Notes under the pieces: generated by a model
Seen by the model: the letters and a program-made list of their open reading frames with translations, nothing else
The model's database searches: none
What the model was told of the DNA's origin: nothing
Position numbers and translations under genes: made by a program
From: Collinsella aerofaciens
Lineage (GTDB): Bacteria; Actinomycetota; Coriobacteriia; Coriobacteriales; Coriobacteriaceae
Reading direction: 5' to 3'
DNA length: 64,000 nt
Assembly: GCF_015561195.1 (NCBI RefSeq)
Contig: NZ_JADMSU010000007.1
Span: 62,001 to 126,000, forward strand
In this document: positions 54,155-63,979 of the stretch, in pieces
How positions within the stretch are numbered: position 1 is the stretch's first letter
Layout of the letters: the number at the start of each line of letters is the position of its first letter

Positions 54155-54217
54155 TTGCGGTGAAATGCGGACTGTTTGGCGGCTTTTTTGGCCAAAACAG
54201 TCCGTATTCCACCGCAA
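54155..54217. repeat. 63-bp foldback downstream of addA
   Basis: Left arm 54155-54180 (TTGCGGTGAAATGCGGACTG...) and right arm 54191-54217 are reverse complements with a few mismatches and one bulge, around a short T-rich loop. It lies between addA and the DUF3284 relic and may stop transcription from addA. Confidence 0.75.
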
Positions 54218-54228
54218 GTTATTGAGGG

Positions 54229-57200
54229 CTAGAGGCTGTAGGTGACCACCTGAGGCTCGCACGGGTTGGCGGGGTCGACTTGCTCCACGCGGACGAACTT
54301 GACGGTCACGGCCTCAAAGCCCGCCTTGTGCAGAACATCAGCGTAAACGCGCGCCTGCAGGGCGTGCTTCTCCTGCAGCTGTTCCGGCGTCTCGTCCGGT
54401 GTGCCGCCCGTCTTGTAGTCGATGACCAGCGCGCGTGACGAATCCGCCGGGTTCGTCGCCAAAGCATCGATGGCGCCCTCGGCATATGCACCGTAGCGAG
54501 CGATGTCCTCATCCTCGCAGCCCAGCGAAAAGAACGGCACCTCGGCGCGAACGCACGGCCAGGCAAGCAGCTCGGCACGGACCGCCGACTTGAGCCAGCG
54601 ATCCAGGGCAACGTCGAAGCGTTCGCGCTGTTCCGGCGTCAGGCGCCACAGGCGAGCCAGGGCGTCGGCACGCTCGGCGGGCAGCGCATCGGCACCCATC
54701 TCGATCAGCCACTGGCAGGCGGCATGGAACGCCGAGCCCAGCGCCATGGGGTTGCCGGCGGGCTCAACGGCGGCCACGCCTGCATCCGTCATCTCGGAAC
54801 CATCCGACTCCGCATCATCGCCAGCCTCGTCCATGGGCACATGCGCCTCGGCGGCTCGGTCCTCGGACTCGGCATGCAGCGCCGCGGCAATTGACGAGTA
54901 GCTGTACGAATCGCGCGCCGGATACGGGCAGGTGCCCATGCGCACGCCCGCCGCCTGGGGATACACGAGCTCAAACGCATCGGGCTCGGGGTCGGCTGGA
55001 CCGGGAACAGCGGCGTGGGCATCCGCACCGGCACCCTCCGGCTCCGCATCGCCGCGGACAAGCCTGCCCTCGACATCCAGCGAAGCGTTGACCTCAAACG
55101 CCTGCTCGCCAAACGTAAAGTCCGCCAGCGAGATGAGCTCGTAGTCGCCCGGCTTGGAGTTGTCGAACACCAAACGGTCGCTATCGAGCTGCGGTATGTC
55201 CAGGCTGTCGGTCGGCAGGATGCGGCGCAGCACGTCGTAGGTCAGATCCGTCTCGACATCGAAGGTCGGCGCCGTCACCTTGCCGCGGCTCACGCCGACA
55301 TCCATCGCCAGAATGACCAGCTCGCGCGCTCGCGTCATGGCGACATAGAGCAAGCGAGCCCGCTCCTCGAGCGAAAGCTGCAGGTCGTCGTTGCGCAGGC
55401 GAACGAATGCCTCGGCGGGAGAACCCGTCGCGCAGACATCCTCCATGAGCTCCGGCGGCAACCATAGCGACGTGCCCTTACCCTTAAACGCATGCTCAAA
55501 CTGCTTTTTGACGTCATCGCCCTTTACGAACGTGCCGTCCGCGAGTTTAACGCCGTCGAAGCGTGCCGGCAGCGCCACGACCTGCGCTCCACCCTCGACA
55601 CGCCCCATCTGAGCCGCACCCGAGGACTTACGCACGCCAAAGCACTCCGCAACCGCCACGACCGGATACTCCAGGCCCTTGGAGGCATGCACCGTCATGA
55701 TGCGCACCGCGCCGTCGCCCTCCTCGTTGAGGGCGCCTGGGGCCTCCTTGCCCGCCAAGAAGCGGTCGAAGGCAAGCGCAATGGAACGCGGCGAGTTACC
55801 GAACTCGGCCTCCGCCTCGGCCACGGCATCGAGCGCCTTAAGCACGTTGGCGGCAATGGCCTTGCCCTCGGGACCACGCTGTGCCAGACGCACAAACCAG
55901 CCGGAAGCGTTGACAGTATCGCGCGCGATGGCGGCGAACGAATCGCGGCCCACGCGACGAAGCGCATACCGCAGCACCTCGCGGGCGCGCGTCACGAGCG
56001 GCAAGTCTTGCAAACCCGGCACATCGGAATCGCTCATGATGCCCACGTCGATGTTGCGGCGCGAGGTCTCCCCCGTCTGGTCGTCCAGCTTGGTCGCCAG
56101 CGCCAGGAACTCCTGGGCGCCGAGCGCAAACATCGGCGAGGCGAGCAGTGGCATAAGGCCCTGCGCCGTATCGACCGGATTGGCGAGCGCGCACACCAGA
56201 GCGCGCACCGTCTGCACCTCGGCAGCCTGGGCAAAGACCGAGCCGCCTGCGATCACGCAGTCGAGCCCTTGGTCGCGGAAGGCCTGCGCATAGACATCGG
56301 CGTTGGTCATGCGGCCCAGCAGCAGGACCATGCTGCCCTGGGGCTGCCCCGCTTTGACGAGCGCTTGGAACCGCTCGGCAATCGCACGAGCTTTCGCCTG
56401 CGTTCGCTCCTGCGTGCTGCCACCGGCAACGAAGACCGCCTGGCGGCGCGAAGCCTTTGCCTTGAGCTTGTCCTCGCGTTCGTCGCTCGGTTCAAGATCC
56501 AAGAACCCCTGCATCAAACCACCGGTGTCGCCGTCAAAGACGCGCGCCACATAGCGCAGCACCTCGTCGTGGCTGCGGAAGTTGCGTACAAGCTTGACAA
56601 GCTCGCCGGCGGGGGCATCGGACGTGGCGACCGTCTCGGACGCCGTCGTCGAACCCACCTTGCGCTCCTGGCGACGGAACACCTCGACCTCGGCACCACG
56701 GAAGCGGTAGATCGACTGCTGTGCATCGCCCACGGTACACAGCGCACGCTCACCCGCGCCGGTCAGGTAACGGATCAGGTCGACCTGCATCTGGTCGGTA
56801 TCCTGGAACTCGTCGATCATGACCATCTTAAAGCGGCCCTCATAGGCCGCTCGAATAGCCGGGTAGTCGCGCAGCGCCTCGTACGCCATACGCAGTAGGT
56901 CGTTGTTATCGAGCGCGGACTGGCCGGCCTTCAGCGCGCGATACTCAGCCTCCACGGAACGGGCCAGGCCCACCAGCGCATCGAGTGCGGGACCACCGCA
57001 GGCCAGCACGATATTGATAAACGCATCGGCAGCCTCGGCCTTGAGTAGCTCCACCTGCTCCTTAGAAAACGCCTTGCTCGCCCGAGGCATGCTGCACGAC
57101 ATCATGAGTCGCGCCGCATCCTCCATGGTTTTGCCGCTCGCCTCAAACGCGTCGATGGCGTCGAGTGCCACCTGTGCCTTTTCGGTCGCGGCCTTGCTCG

Positions 57201-57852
57201 CACCCAACGCCGCGCGATAGGCGTCGGCAAGCGCCGAGGTGTCAGCCTGGCCGCGCGCCACGCACACATCGTCCATGCCGCCCGGCAGCTGGCTCGATAG
57301 CTCCAGCAGGTCGCGCACCAGTCCTTTAATGGTGGTACCGGCGCCAAACGGCCCACCCTCGCCCGCCATGGGATACCAAGCGTAGAGGGCCTTAAGCGAA
57401 GCGGCGAGCTCGGGGGCGGCATCGGGCGCCGTCGCGCGGGCCAGCACATGCTCAACAGCCTGGTCCATAAGCTCGTCGGTATCGGTGAGCACCGTGAACT
57501 CGGGATCGATGCCCAGCTCCAACGCATGTGCGCGCAGGATACGCGAGCACATGCCGTGAATGGTCGAGATCCACGCATCGTCGACGGTCAGGGCTTCCTC
57601 GTCCATGCCCTCGTCGATGAGCGCGCGGCGCACACGGTCACGGATCTCGGCCGCGGCGTCTTTGGTAAAGGTAATGGCGAGCACCTGGTCCAGATGCTCA
57701 ACGAACGGACCGGATTCGGGCGAGAGCGCGTAGACGATGCGGCGCGTGAGGGTAAAGGTCTTGCCCGAACCGGCACCCGCCGAGACAAACAGCGGACGGT
57801 CGAGCGTTTTGACGATCTGCAGCTGTTGCGGCATCAAAGTCGAAAGATCCAT
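54229..57852 (-). CDS. AddA-like UvrD-family helicase-nuclease
   Basis: A 1207-residue protein of the AddA/RecB type, which unwinds and resects double-strand breaks. Motifs: Walker A VSAGAGSGKTFTLTRRI (about residue 25), VLAITFTKDAAAEIRDRV, MVMIDEFQDTD, CTVGDAQQSIYRFRGAE, VRIMTVHASKGLEYPVVAV and YVAMTRARE. The C-terminal nuclease has GAIDALATNPADSSRALVID with IDYKTGG. It starts three bases after its partner gene's stop, so the two are coupled. It is named AddA-like because AddAB and similar helicase-nucleases are hard to separate by motifs alone. Confidence 0.9.
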   Translation of the reverse strand: MDLSTLMPQQLQIVKTLDRPLFVSAGAGSGKTFTLTRRIVYALSPESGPFVEHLDQVLAITFTKDAAAEIRDRVRRALIDEGMDEEALTVDDAWISTIHGMCSRILRAHALELGIDPEFTVLTDTDELMDQAVEHVLARATAPDAAPELAASLKALYAWYPMAGEGGPFGAGTTIKGLVRDLLELSSQLPGGMDDVCVARGQADTSALADAYRAALGASKAATEKAQVALDAIDAFEASGKTMEDAARLMMSCSMPRASKAFSKEQVELLKAEAADAFINIVLACGGPALDALVGLARSVEAEYRALKAGQSALDNNDLLRMAYEALRDYPAIRAAYEGRFKMVMIDEFQDTDQMQVDLIRYLTGAGERALCTVGDAQQSIYRFRGAEVEVFRRQERKVGSTTASETVATSDAPAGELVKLVRNFRSHDEVLRYVARVFDGDTGGLMQGFLDLEPSDEREDKLKAKASRRQAVFVAGGSTQERTQAKARAIAERFQALVKAGQPQGSMVLLLGRMTNADVYAQAFRDQGLDCVIAGGSVFAQAAEVQTVRALVCALANPVDTAQGLMPLLASPMFALGAQEFLALATKLDDQTGETSRRNIDVGIMSDSDVPGLQDLPLVTRAREVLRYALRRVGRDSFAAIARDTVNASGWFVRLAQRGPEGKAIAANVLKALDAVAEAEAEFGNSPRSIALAFDRFLAGKEAPGALNEEGDGAVRIMTVHASKGLEYPVVAVAECFGVRKSSGAAQMGRVEGGAQVVALPARFDGVKLADGTFVKGDDVKKQFEHAFKGKGTSLWLPPELMEDVCATGSPAEAFVRLRNDDLQLSLEERARLLYVAMTRARELVILAMDVGVSRGKVTAPTFDVETDLTYDVLRRILPTDSLDIPQLDSDRLVFDNSKPGDYELISLADFTFGEQAFEVNASLDVEGRLVRGDAEPEGAGADAHAAVPGPADPEPDAFELVYPQAAGVRMGTCPYPARDSYSYSSIAAALHAESEDRAAEAHVPMDEAGDDAESDGSEMTDAGVAAVEPAGNPMALGSAFHAACQWLIEMGADALPAERADALARLWRLTPEQRERFDVALDRWLKSAVRAELLAWPCVRAEVPFFSLGCEDEDIARYGAYAEGAIDALATNPADSSRALVIDYKTGGTPDETPEQLQEKHALQARVYADVLHKAGFEAVTVKFVRVEQVDPANPCEPQVVTYSL

Positions 57853-57855
57853 GGT

Positions 57856-60800
57856 CTACACGTCCCTCCTTACAAACGTTCCTTCGTGGTTATACGAGCA
57901 GCGCGCATGCGCGGCCTGCGTCGACGCCGGGTCGACGGCGGCAACGTTGCCTGCCTCGAGCTCGCGCAGGCGCTCGGCGATGCCGTCCTCCACGCGATCG
58001 AGCAGGGCGTCGAAGTCCATGCTGCCGCCCTCGCCGGGAAAGCCCTTCTTAAGCCCCGGGATGCGGCCGTCACCACGCTCCTCCTCGAGCAGCTCGGCAC
58101 TCGCGGCGCCTCGCAGCGCCGGTTTGCCGCCCTTGGTCGAAAAATAGAGCGCCGCGCGGGTGTCCAGATCCAGCGCCCGGCGCATAGCCTGCGCATAGAT
58201 AAGCGTCTGGGTATGGGGCGGCAGCCACCGCGGATCGTCGATGGGCGCCGTGCCTGATTCCTCGTCGCGCACCGTAGGGTCGGCGAGCTTAAACTCCTCA
58301 ACGCCCGTGCGATGCTTGTAGTCGATTACCACGGCGCGATTCTCGGCGTCCACGTCCACGCGGTCGATGCGCCCGCCAAGCGGCCAGCCGGCATACTCGA
58401 CCTGGAGCTCGTTGAACGCAAACTCCAGGTAGCGCGGCGCGAAGGGCGCGAGCGCCTCGGCTTCATAGGCAAGCACGCCCTCCAGCTGCGGCAAAATCTC
58501 GGCCACTTGGCGCTCCTCCACTGGAGAGAGCGGCACCAGCGGGCCCTCGGTACCGCGCTTGCCGGCGTGCTCGGCCAGGGTCTCGGCAAAGACCTCGTGC
58601 AGCAGCTCCTGAGCACGTGGCAAGTTCTCGGGCGTCACGCGCTCCATGCCCTCCTGGGGCAGACGGGCATGCAAGTGCTCCAGCACGTCATGGACAAAGT
58701 TGCCCTTCTCCATGTTGCCAAAGCCGGCGTCGATCGACTGGGGTTTGACGCGATACGAGACGAACCAGCACAGCGGGCAGGTCGAATAGGCCTCGATCTG
58801 CGAGGCAGACGTCAGGCGCGGCACCAGCGGCGCATCCTCGCCCTCGCCATCGCGACGGCGCAGGACCAGATACGGAATGGCTTCATCGCTCAGATGCTGA
58901 GGAGCTTCGCAGGTCACGCGCTCGCGCCTAAGACCTTCGCCTGCCGCGGGATCGAAGTCCCTTACGATATCGCCCTCACCCACGCACTTCGCCTTGTCGG
59001 CGCCAACGGCCTTAGCGTCGTCAGCGGCCTTGTCGGCGTCAGCGGCCTTAGCATCGTTAGCGGCCTCGGCATGCGCCCGCAACTCGGTCCACACGGCCGC
59101 CGGATAGCACTCGCGCGCCTGACGATCGTGGGTCACACGGGCGAGCGTAACCGGACCACGCGACGCTTGTATCGCGCGGCCAAAGCGTGCGCGCAGCAAG
59201 GCCGCAGGCTCAAGCGTCACGCCCTCGCGACCGAGGCTCGCCGTCAGCGTGGTCAGCGGCCCCTCTTCGTGTGAGAGCGGATAGCTGTCCAGATCGACAT
59301 CGGCAAACAGCACGGCATCGTAGCTGCCGGGGCGCAGAGCCGCCGCATCGGCAAGCGAAGCAAAGCGAACCTGGGCGCGTGGCGCACGGTCAACCTCGTA
59401 GGTCTCGTAATCGTAGGCGGCGCTACGCTTGTCCACCTTGGTTCGAATGTCGTCGAGCACGGGCACGGTCGCGGCCTGCGACACGTCGAGCGCACGGGCG
59501 CCATTCATAAGGATGTCGATGACGTGGCGCAGCAGGGCCACCTCCGCCTGGCGACGGGCCTGACCGTCGAGACCGCCAAGTGCGCGATCGGGCAGTGCCT
59601 CGGCAACGGCAAGCATGGCCTTGAGCGCCGTCACGGGTTTGTCGCGCCACAGCGCCTGGAACACGTCCGAGATCACGCACGGCACGTTCTTAAACCAGTT
59701 CTCGTCACTCGCCGCTTTACGCGCGCCCCTCACCTGGCCCTGCACGCTCTGCAGCAGGCTCTTGACGCCCGCAGTGGTCTTGCTGCGCGACAGTCGCATA
59801 TTCTTGTCGAACGTGCGCGCGCTGGCGGCGTCGGCACCCGAAAGCGGGCTGTAAATCCAGTCGGTAAGCTCCGGAGCGGGCCACCACTCAGTCTTAGAAG
59901 CTGCCCCTTCGTCGGCGGCCTTCATACGCTCGATCAGGTTGGCGAGCGCCGTGAACTGCCTGCCCGCAATGGATTGGGAAAACGCCGTGAACTCGGCCGT
60001 CTCGGCAGCAACGTGGCGCGCCGCCAAACGAGCGGCAAGCTCGCCGAACAGCTGGGGTGCCCGGGCAGAAACAACGAGCACGCGTACGGGGTCGGCGGGT
60101 GTTGCAGCAACTTTATCGTCCTTGGACTCCTTGTGCGCTTTCACCAACTTATCGATGACGTCCGCATAAGCATGGGCACGGGCATGGGGGCCGGCGACCT
60201 CAATAAAGGCAGGCTGAGCAGCGGACTTGGAGGCAGTCTGGGGCGCGGCGGCGCCCTCCCCCAGCGGCGCGATCCCAAACAGCACACCGCGGACATCAAA
60301 TGCCGCGGCAAGCTCCTCGCGCATCGCCGCTTGCTCGCGGGCAAGCAGCACGACAACCTCTCCCCCGTTGTTTGCCACGGCGGACAGCAGCTCGAGCAGG
60401 CTATACGTAAATGACGTGACGCCGCGCACGCAAACGGCGCGGGCGCACCCCGGCAGGTTGTCGGCCAAAGCGCCGGCCATAATGTCAGCCGCCTCGCAGG
60501 GCTCGACCATATCTCGACGGTCCAAACCGCGCGCATAGGCGCACAAAAGTTCAAACACGCGAGCCTCGGCGTCGCTTTTGGGCTTGGGCTTGCAAACGTT
60601 GTCGCAGCAACGCTCGGTGCCTGTCCCTGCCACACCCGGCAGCACATCGCGAGCCATACGCGCGAGCATACGCACCGTGCCCTGGCTGCGCGAAAGCGGC
60701 TGCAGGTCGGCGTCGTCGAGGCGCGCTACCATGTCCGAAAACAGCATCTGGCGCTGCAGGTTGTCGACGAAACCGCGCCCGTCGCCCAAAAGCTCCCAAA

Positions 60801-61008
60801 GCGAGCGAAGCCACGATGTAGGCGTCTTGTAGTCAATACCCAGCGAAACGCCGGCTTCCGCCGCATCATGACGGCACAGGTCGAGCTCGGCAAACGTTGG
60901 CGCCAGCAGCACGGCACGCCCGTGGCGGGCAATAAGGTCGGCAAGCAGCGCCGCCTCGGCATCGCTCAAATCCGCGCCGGCGTTGGTGGTATAGATTCGA
61001 ACAGGCAT
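57856..61008 (-). CDS. AddB-like PD-(D/E)XK nuclease/helicase-fold subunit
   Basis: A 1050-residue protein, the likely partner of the AddA-like gene directly after it. The N-terminus (MPVRIYTTNAG) does not show the Walker A GRAGSGKS usual in AddB, so ATP binding may be lost. The C-terminus has a RecB-like nuclease: YSTCPLCWFVSYRV (CxxC, possible Fe-S ligands), GGRIDRVDVDAENRAVVIDYKHRTG and a final Cys in ARCSYNHEG. It also carries an Ala/Asp/Lys-rich repeat insert at about 655-675 (NDAKAADADKAADDAKAVGA). The start follows GTGGAGGACC. Confidence 0.85.
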   Translation of the reverse strand: MPVRIYTTNAGADLSDAEAALLADLIARHGRAVLLAPTFAELDLCRHDAAEAGVSLGIDYKTPTSWLRSLWELLGDGRGFVDNLQRQMLFSDMVARLDDADLQPLSRSQGTVRMLARMARDVLPGVAGTGTERCCDNVCKPKPKSDAEARVFELLCAYARGLDRRDMVEPCEAADIMAGALADNLPGCARAVCVRGVTSFTYSLLELLSAVANNGGEVVVLLAREQAAMREELAAAFDVRGVLFGIAPLGEGAAAPQTASKSAAQPAFIEVAGPHARAHAYADVIDKLVKAHKESKDDKVAATPADPVRVLVVSARAPQLFGELAARLAARHVAAETAEFTAFSQSIAGRQFTALANLIERMKAADEGAASKTEWWPAPELTDWIYSPLSGADAASARTFDKNMRLSRSKTTAGVKSLLQSVQGQVRGARKAASDENWFKNVPCVISDVFQALWRDKPVTALKAMLAVAEALPDRALGGLDGQARRQAEVALLRHVIDILMNGARALDVSQAATVPVLDDIRTKVDKRSAAYDYETYEVDRAPRAQVRFASLADAAALRPGSYDAVLFADVDLDSYPLSHEEGPLTTLTASLGREGVTLEPAALLRARFGRAIQASRGPVTLARVTHDRQARECYPAAVWTELRAHAEAANDAKAADADKAADDAKAVGADKAKCVGEGDIVRDFDPAAGEGLRRERVTCEAPQHLSDEAIPYLVLRRRDGEGEDAPLVPRLTSASQIEAYSTCPLCWFVSYRVKPQSIDAGFGNMEKGNFVHDVLEHLHARLPQEGMERVTPENLPRAQELLHEVFAETLAEHAGKRGTEGPLVPLSPVEERQVAEILPQLEGVLAYEAEALAPFAPRYLEFAFNELQVEYAGWPLGGRIDRVDVDAENRAVVIDYKHRTGVEEFKLADPTVRDEESGTAPIDDPRWLPPHTQTLIYAQAMRRALDLDTRAALYFSTKGGKPALRGAASAELLEEERGDGRIPGLKKGFPGEGGSMDFDALLDRVEDGIAERLRELEAGNVAAVDPASTQAAHARCSYNHEGTFVRRDV

Positions 61009-61090
61009 GGTCCTCCACTCAAACCGTTCGCAATATTCAATGCTTTCATCCTACCCGCCCGCGCGGACAGATTTGCCCTACGCCAACAGA

Positions 61091-61179
61091 TTTGACCCCT
61101 TGGAGACGGAGGAAAATGGATCACCGAGGAGGTCAGTCTAACCCAGTGATCCGTTTTCCTCCGTCCCCAAAGGATCAAA
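61091..61179. repeat. 89-bp foldback upstream of the AddB-like gene
   Basis: 34-base arms (61091-61124 and 61146-61179) are reverse complements at about 29-30 positions (core GACGGAGGAAAA), with a 21-base loop. It sits between the yerC stop and the AddB-like start. Its sequence is unrelated to the other foldbacks. Confidence 0.8.
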
Positions 61180-61228
61180 AAACCGCCCCCGAAGGGACGG
61201 TTCTGCGCAATTCGTTTTTACCGCTGGC

Positions 61229-61528
61229 CTACTCGCCATCCTCCAGCTTGATGAGGATCTTGCGATAGCCGCCGTACTCGCCGTTGAGTGCCTTGGACAC
61301 GCGGCTCACCGTAGTGGACGAAGCGCCGGTGCGGGCCTGAACCTCAACATAAGGCTCGCCCTCATCCAGATAACGCGCAACCTGCAGACGTTGCGAAAGA
61401 TCGCAGATCTCGCGCGGCGTGCAGATATCGGTCAAAAACGCCTGGATATCCTTCTCGTCATCCAAAAGACTAAATGCGTGGACCAGCTGCTTGACATCAG
61501 GCTTGTCAAACATGTTCTCGATATTCAT
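61229..61528 (-). CDS. YerC/YecD-family TrpR-like DNA-binding protein
   Basis: A 99-residue protein with a TrpR-fold helix-turn-helix: TPREICDLSQRLQVARYLDEG, then VEVQARTGASSTTVSRVSKALN, where the recognition helix (SSTTVSRV) is clear, ending YGGYRKIL. The family is widespread in Gram-positive bacteria, and some members affect purine or cell-division genes; the target here is unknown. It stands alone. Confidence 0.92.
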   Translation of the reverse strand: MNIENMFDKPDVKQLVHAFSLLDDEKDIQAFLTDICTPREICDLSQRLQVARYLDEGEPYVEVQARTGASSTTVSRVSKALNGEYGGYRKILIKLEDGE

Positions 61529-61852
61529 CGATCACCGCCAAACCCGCCATAAGGCATCGAAGTTGATACTGACATCGGGCATCGTTCGCCCGTTCTATGC
61601 AATAGGGCAACGCCTGTGGCTTTTGCCCGTAGCAGTGTAGCACACCACCAAACTAAAGCGACAAGACTCTCTGCCAGCGGCGCGTTTTTCAGGACGAACG
61701 CCGTTTTGAAACCGAATGCGCACGTAAGCTCCACGAATATCTGAGACAATGGGCGGCCGAACAAGGCGGCACACCCGAGCGGCCGTCCAAGCTGCCGCAG
61801 CAAACCGCTTCACGCGACGCCGACGCACCCTGCGCAAGAAAGGATTCGCACC
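61529..61852. other. Divergent region between yerC and the small membrane protein
   Basis: These 324 bases contain no credible gene. A GGGCAA/TTGCCC inverted repeat (about 61610-61633) lies on the yerC side. No promoter or known regulatory RNA could be called with confidence. Confidence 0.35.
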
Positions 61853-62218
61853 ATGCGCTTTATGCTTAACTGGCTCTTTACCTCGATCGCCATCGCGATT
61901 GCCACGTTCCTCGTCCCCGGCATCCAGCCCTTCGGTTTTGCCGAGGCCTGGGTCTGTTTCGCCTTCGTGGGACTGTTCCTGAACATCGTCGATTCGCTCG
62001 TCAAGCCGTTCCTGACGGTTATCTCGCTGCCGCTCACGATCATTACGCTGGGTATTTTTCAGCTCGTAGTCAACAGCTTTATGCTCGAGCTGGCCAGCTA
62101 TCTGTCGGTCAATCTGCTGGGCGCGGGTATCTCCATCGCCAGCTTTGGATCGGCCTTCATGGGCAGCATCCTGGTGTCCATCATGCGCAGCATCCTCGAC
62201 AGCATCGCCGAGGGCTAA
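61853..62218 (+). CDS. Phage holin family IV-type small membrane protein
   Basis: A 121-residue protein with four membrane helices, starting MRFMLNWLFTSIAIAIATFL. Blocks PGIQPFGFAEAWVCFAFVGLFLNIV and VKPFLTVISLPLTIITLGIFQLVVN are typical of the family annotated as phage holin family (COG1950/YvlD). Despite the name these are usually chromosomal proteins linked to envelope stress. No phage genes are near. A strong terminator follows. Confidence 0.9.
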   Translation: MRFMLNWLFTSIAIAIATFLVPGIQPFGFAEAWVCFAFVGLFLNIVDSLVKPFLTVISLPLTIITLGIFQLVVNSFMLELASYLSVNLLGAGISIASFGSAFMGSILVSIMRSILDSIAEG

Positions 62219-62258
62219 AACGGCCATTCCGGCCGCGCCCGTCTCAACAGCCCAAAAC

Positions 62259-62297
62259 GAAGGCCGCCCATCACAAAAATGGGCGGCCTTCTTATTT
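62259..62297 (+). terminator. Rho-independent terminator after the small membrane protein
   Basis: A perfect 13-bp GAAGGCCGCCCAT/ATGGGCGGCCTTC stem with a seven-base A-rich loop, followed by TTATTT. Confidence 0.92.
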
Positions 62298-62322
62298 GCC
62301 AAGTCTCAAAGGGCGAGAGAAT

Positions 62323-62353
62323 CTGCCATTTCCACCCCGTCCCCAAATGGCAG
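62323..62353. repeat. Short inverted repeat beside rrf2
   Basis: CTGCCATTT (62323-62331) and AAATGGCAG (62345-62353) pair around a C-rich loop. It may be a weak terminator for the rrf2 gene or a repeat fragment. Confidence 0.45.
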
Positions 62354-62358
62354 GTGGG

Positions 62359-62787
62359 CTAGATCACGTAGTCGTAGCCTTCGTTGGGAGCGACAAGTTG
62401 ATCGAGCGTCACACCGTCGAGGTAGTCGTTGATAAGCTTGTCCAGGTTCTTCCACACGTCGAGCGTGGGGCACTCGTCAGAGCGCGAACAACCCTTGCAG
62501 TCGCCATCCAGGCAGGCGACCGGCGCCAGGCTGCCCTCGGTCAGGCGCAAGATCTCGCCCACCGTGTACTGCTCAGGCGGGCGCGTGAGCACATAGCCGC
62601 CGCCCTTGCCGCGCATGCCCGAGAGCATGTTGGCGCGCACGAGCGTAGCCAGAATATTCTCGAGGTACTTCTCCGAAATACCCTGACGCGCCGCAATCTC
62701 TTTAAGCGGGATACGGCCTGTCGCCTGGTGCTCGGCCAGGTCGACCATAACGCGCAGGGCATATCTGCCCTTTGTGGAAACCAACAT
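62359..62787 (-). CDS. Rrf2-family transcriptional regulator
   Basis: A 142-residue regulator starting MLVSTKGRYALRVMVDLAEHQ. The winged helix-turn-helix contains IPLKEIAARQGISEKYLENILATL, followed by the wing GGGYVLTRPPEQYTVGEIL. Three cysteines (CLDGDCKGCSRSDEC) at about 94-108 resemble the IscR/NsrR iron-sulfur segment. It is divergent from cysK, the arrangement of the CymR-type cysteine regulator in Gram-positive bacteria. Whether it senses Fe-S state or the cysteine synthase complex is not settled by sequence. Confidence 0.9.
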   Translation of the reverse strand: MLVSTKGRYALRVMVDLAEHQATGRIPLKEIAARQGISEKYLENILATLVRANMLSGMRGKGGGYVLTRPPEQYTVGEILRLTEGSLAPVACLDGDCKGCSRSDECPTLDVWKNLDKLINDYLDGVTLDQLVAPNEGYDYVI

Positions 62788-62904
62788 ATATATAGCTGCC
62801 TTTCGGTCTTTTAATTCGTAGAAATTCTAGCCGAAAAATTGGTTTTGAAAATACCTATTCCCGTCAAGATGGTTAATCGACTCGTAATAATCTTCTATTT
62901 CCTA

Positions 62905-62933
62905 TTGCGTTACTAGGCTTTACTGTCTACTAT
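62905..62933 (+). promoter_or_regulatory. Candidate cysK promoter
   Basis: TTGCGT (62905-62910) and TACTAT (62928-62933), spaced by 17 bases, fit a housekeeping promoter with an untranslated leader of about 100 bases. Confidence 0.6.
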
Positions 62934-62956
62934 GCTTGCCAACAGCAAAACGAACA

Positions 62957-62969
62957 ACCTATAAGGTTT
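62957..62969. promoter_or_regulatory. Candidate Rrf2 operator in the cysK leader
   Basis: AACCT-ATA-AGGTT is an inverted repeat lying just downstream of the expected transcription start, where a bound repressor could block the polymerase. Confidence 0.45.
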
Positions 62970-63040
62970 GTGGGTTTCGCTGCTACACACACCGTAAAAC
63001 CACACGGTATCCAGTCATTTGAACACTTTGGAGGTTCACC

Positions 63041-63979
<939 letters not shown>

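Larger units (their letters stand above)
62788..63040. promoter_or_regulatory. Divergent rrf2-cysK control region
   Basis: An AT-rich region of 253 bases with the cysK promoter (62905-62933), a palindrome in its leader (62957-62969) and further A/T-rich half-sites (ATTGGTTTTGAAAATACC, 62837-62854). GGAGG precedes the cysK start. The palindrome is the best candidate operator of the divergent Rrf2 protein. Confidence 0.6.

Noticed and set aside
61853-62218. Evidence of a prophage from a holin-family name
   Set aside because: The protein is of the YvlD-like chromosomal type and no other phage gene is nearby.
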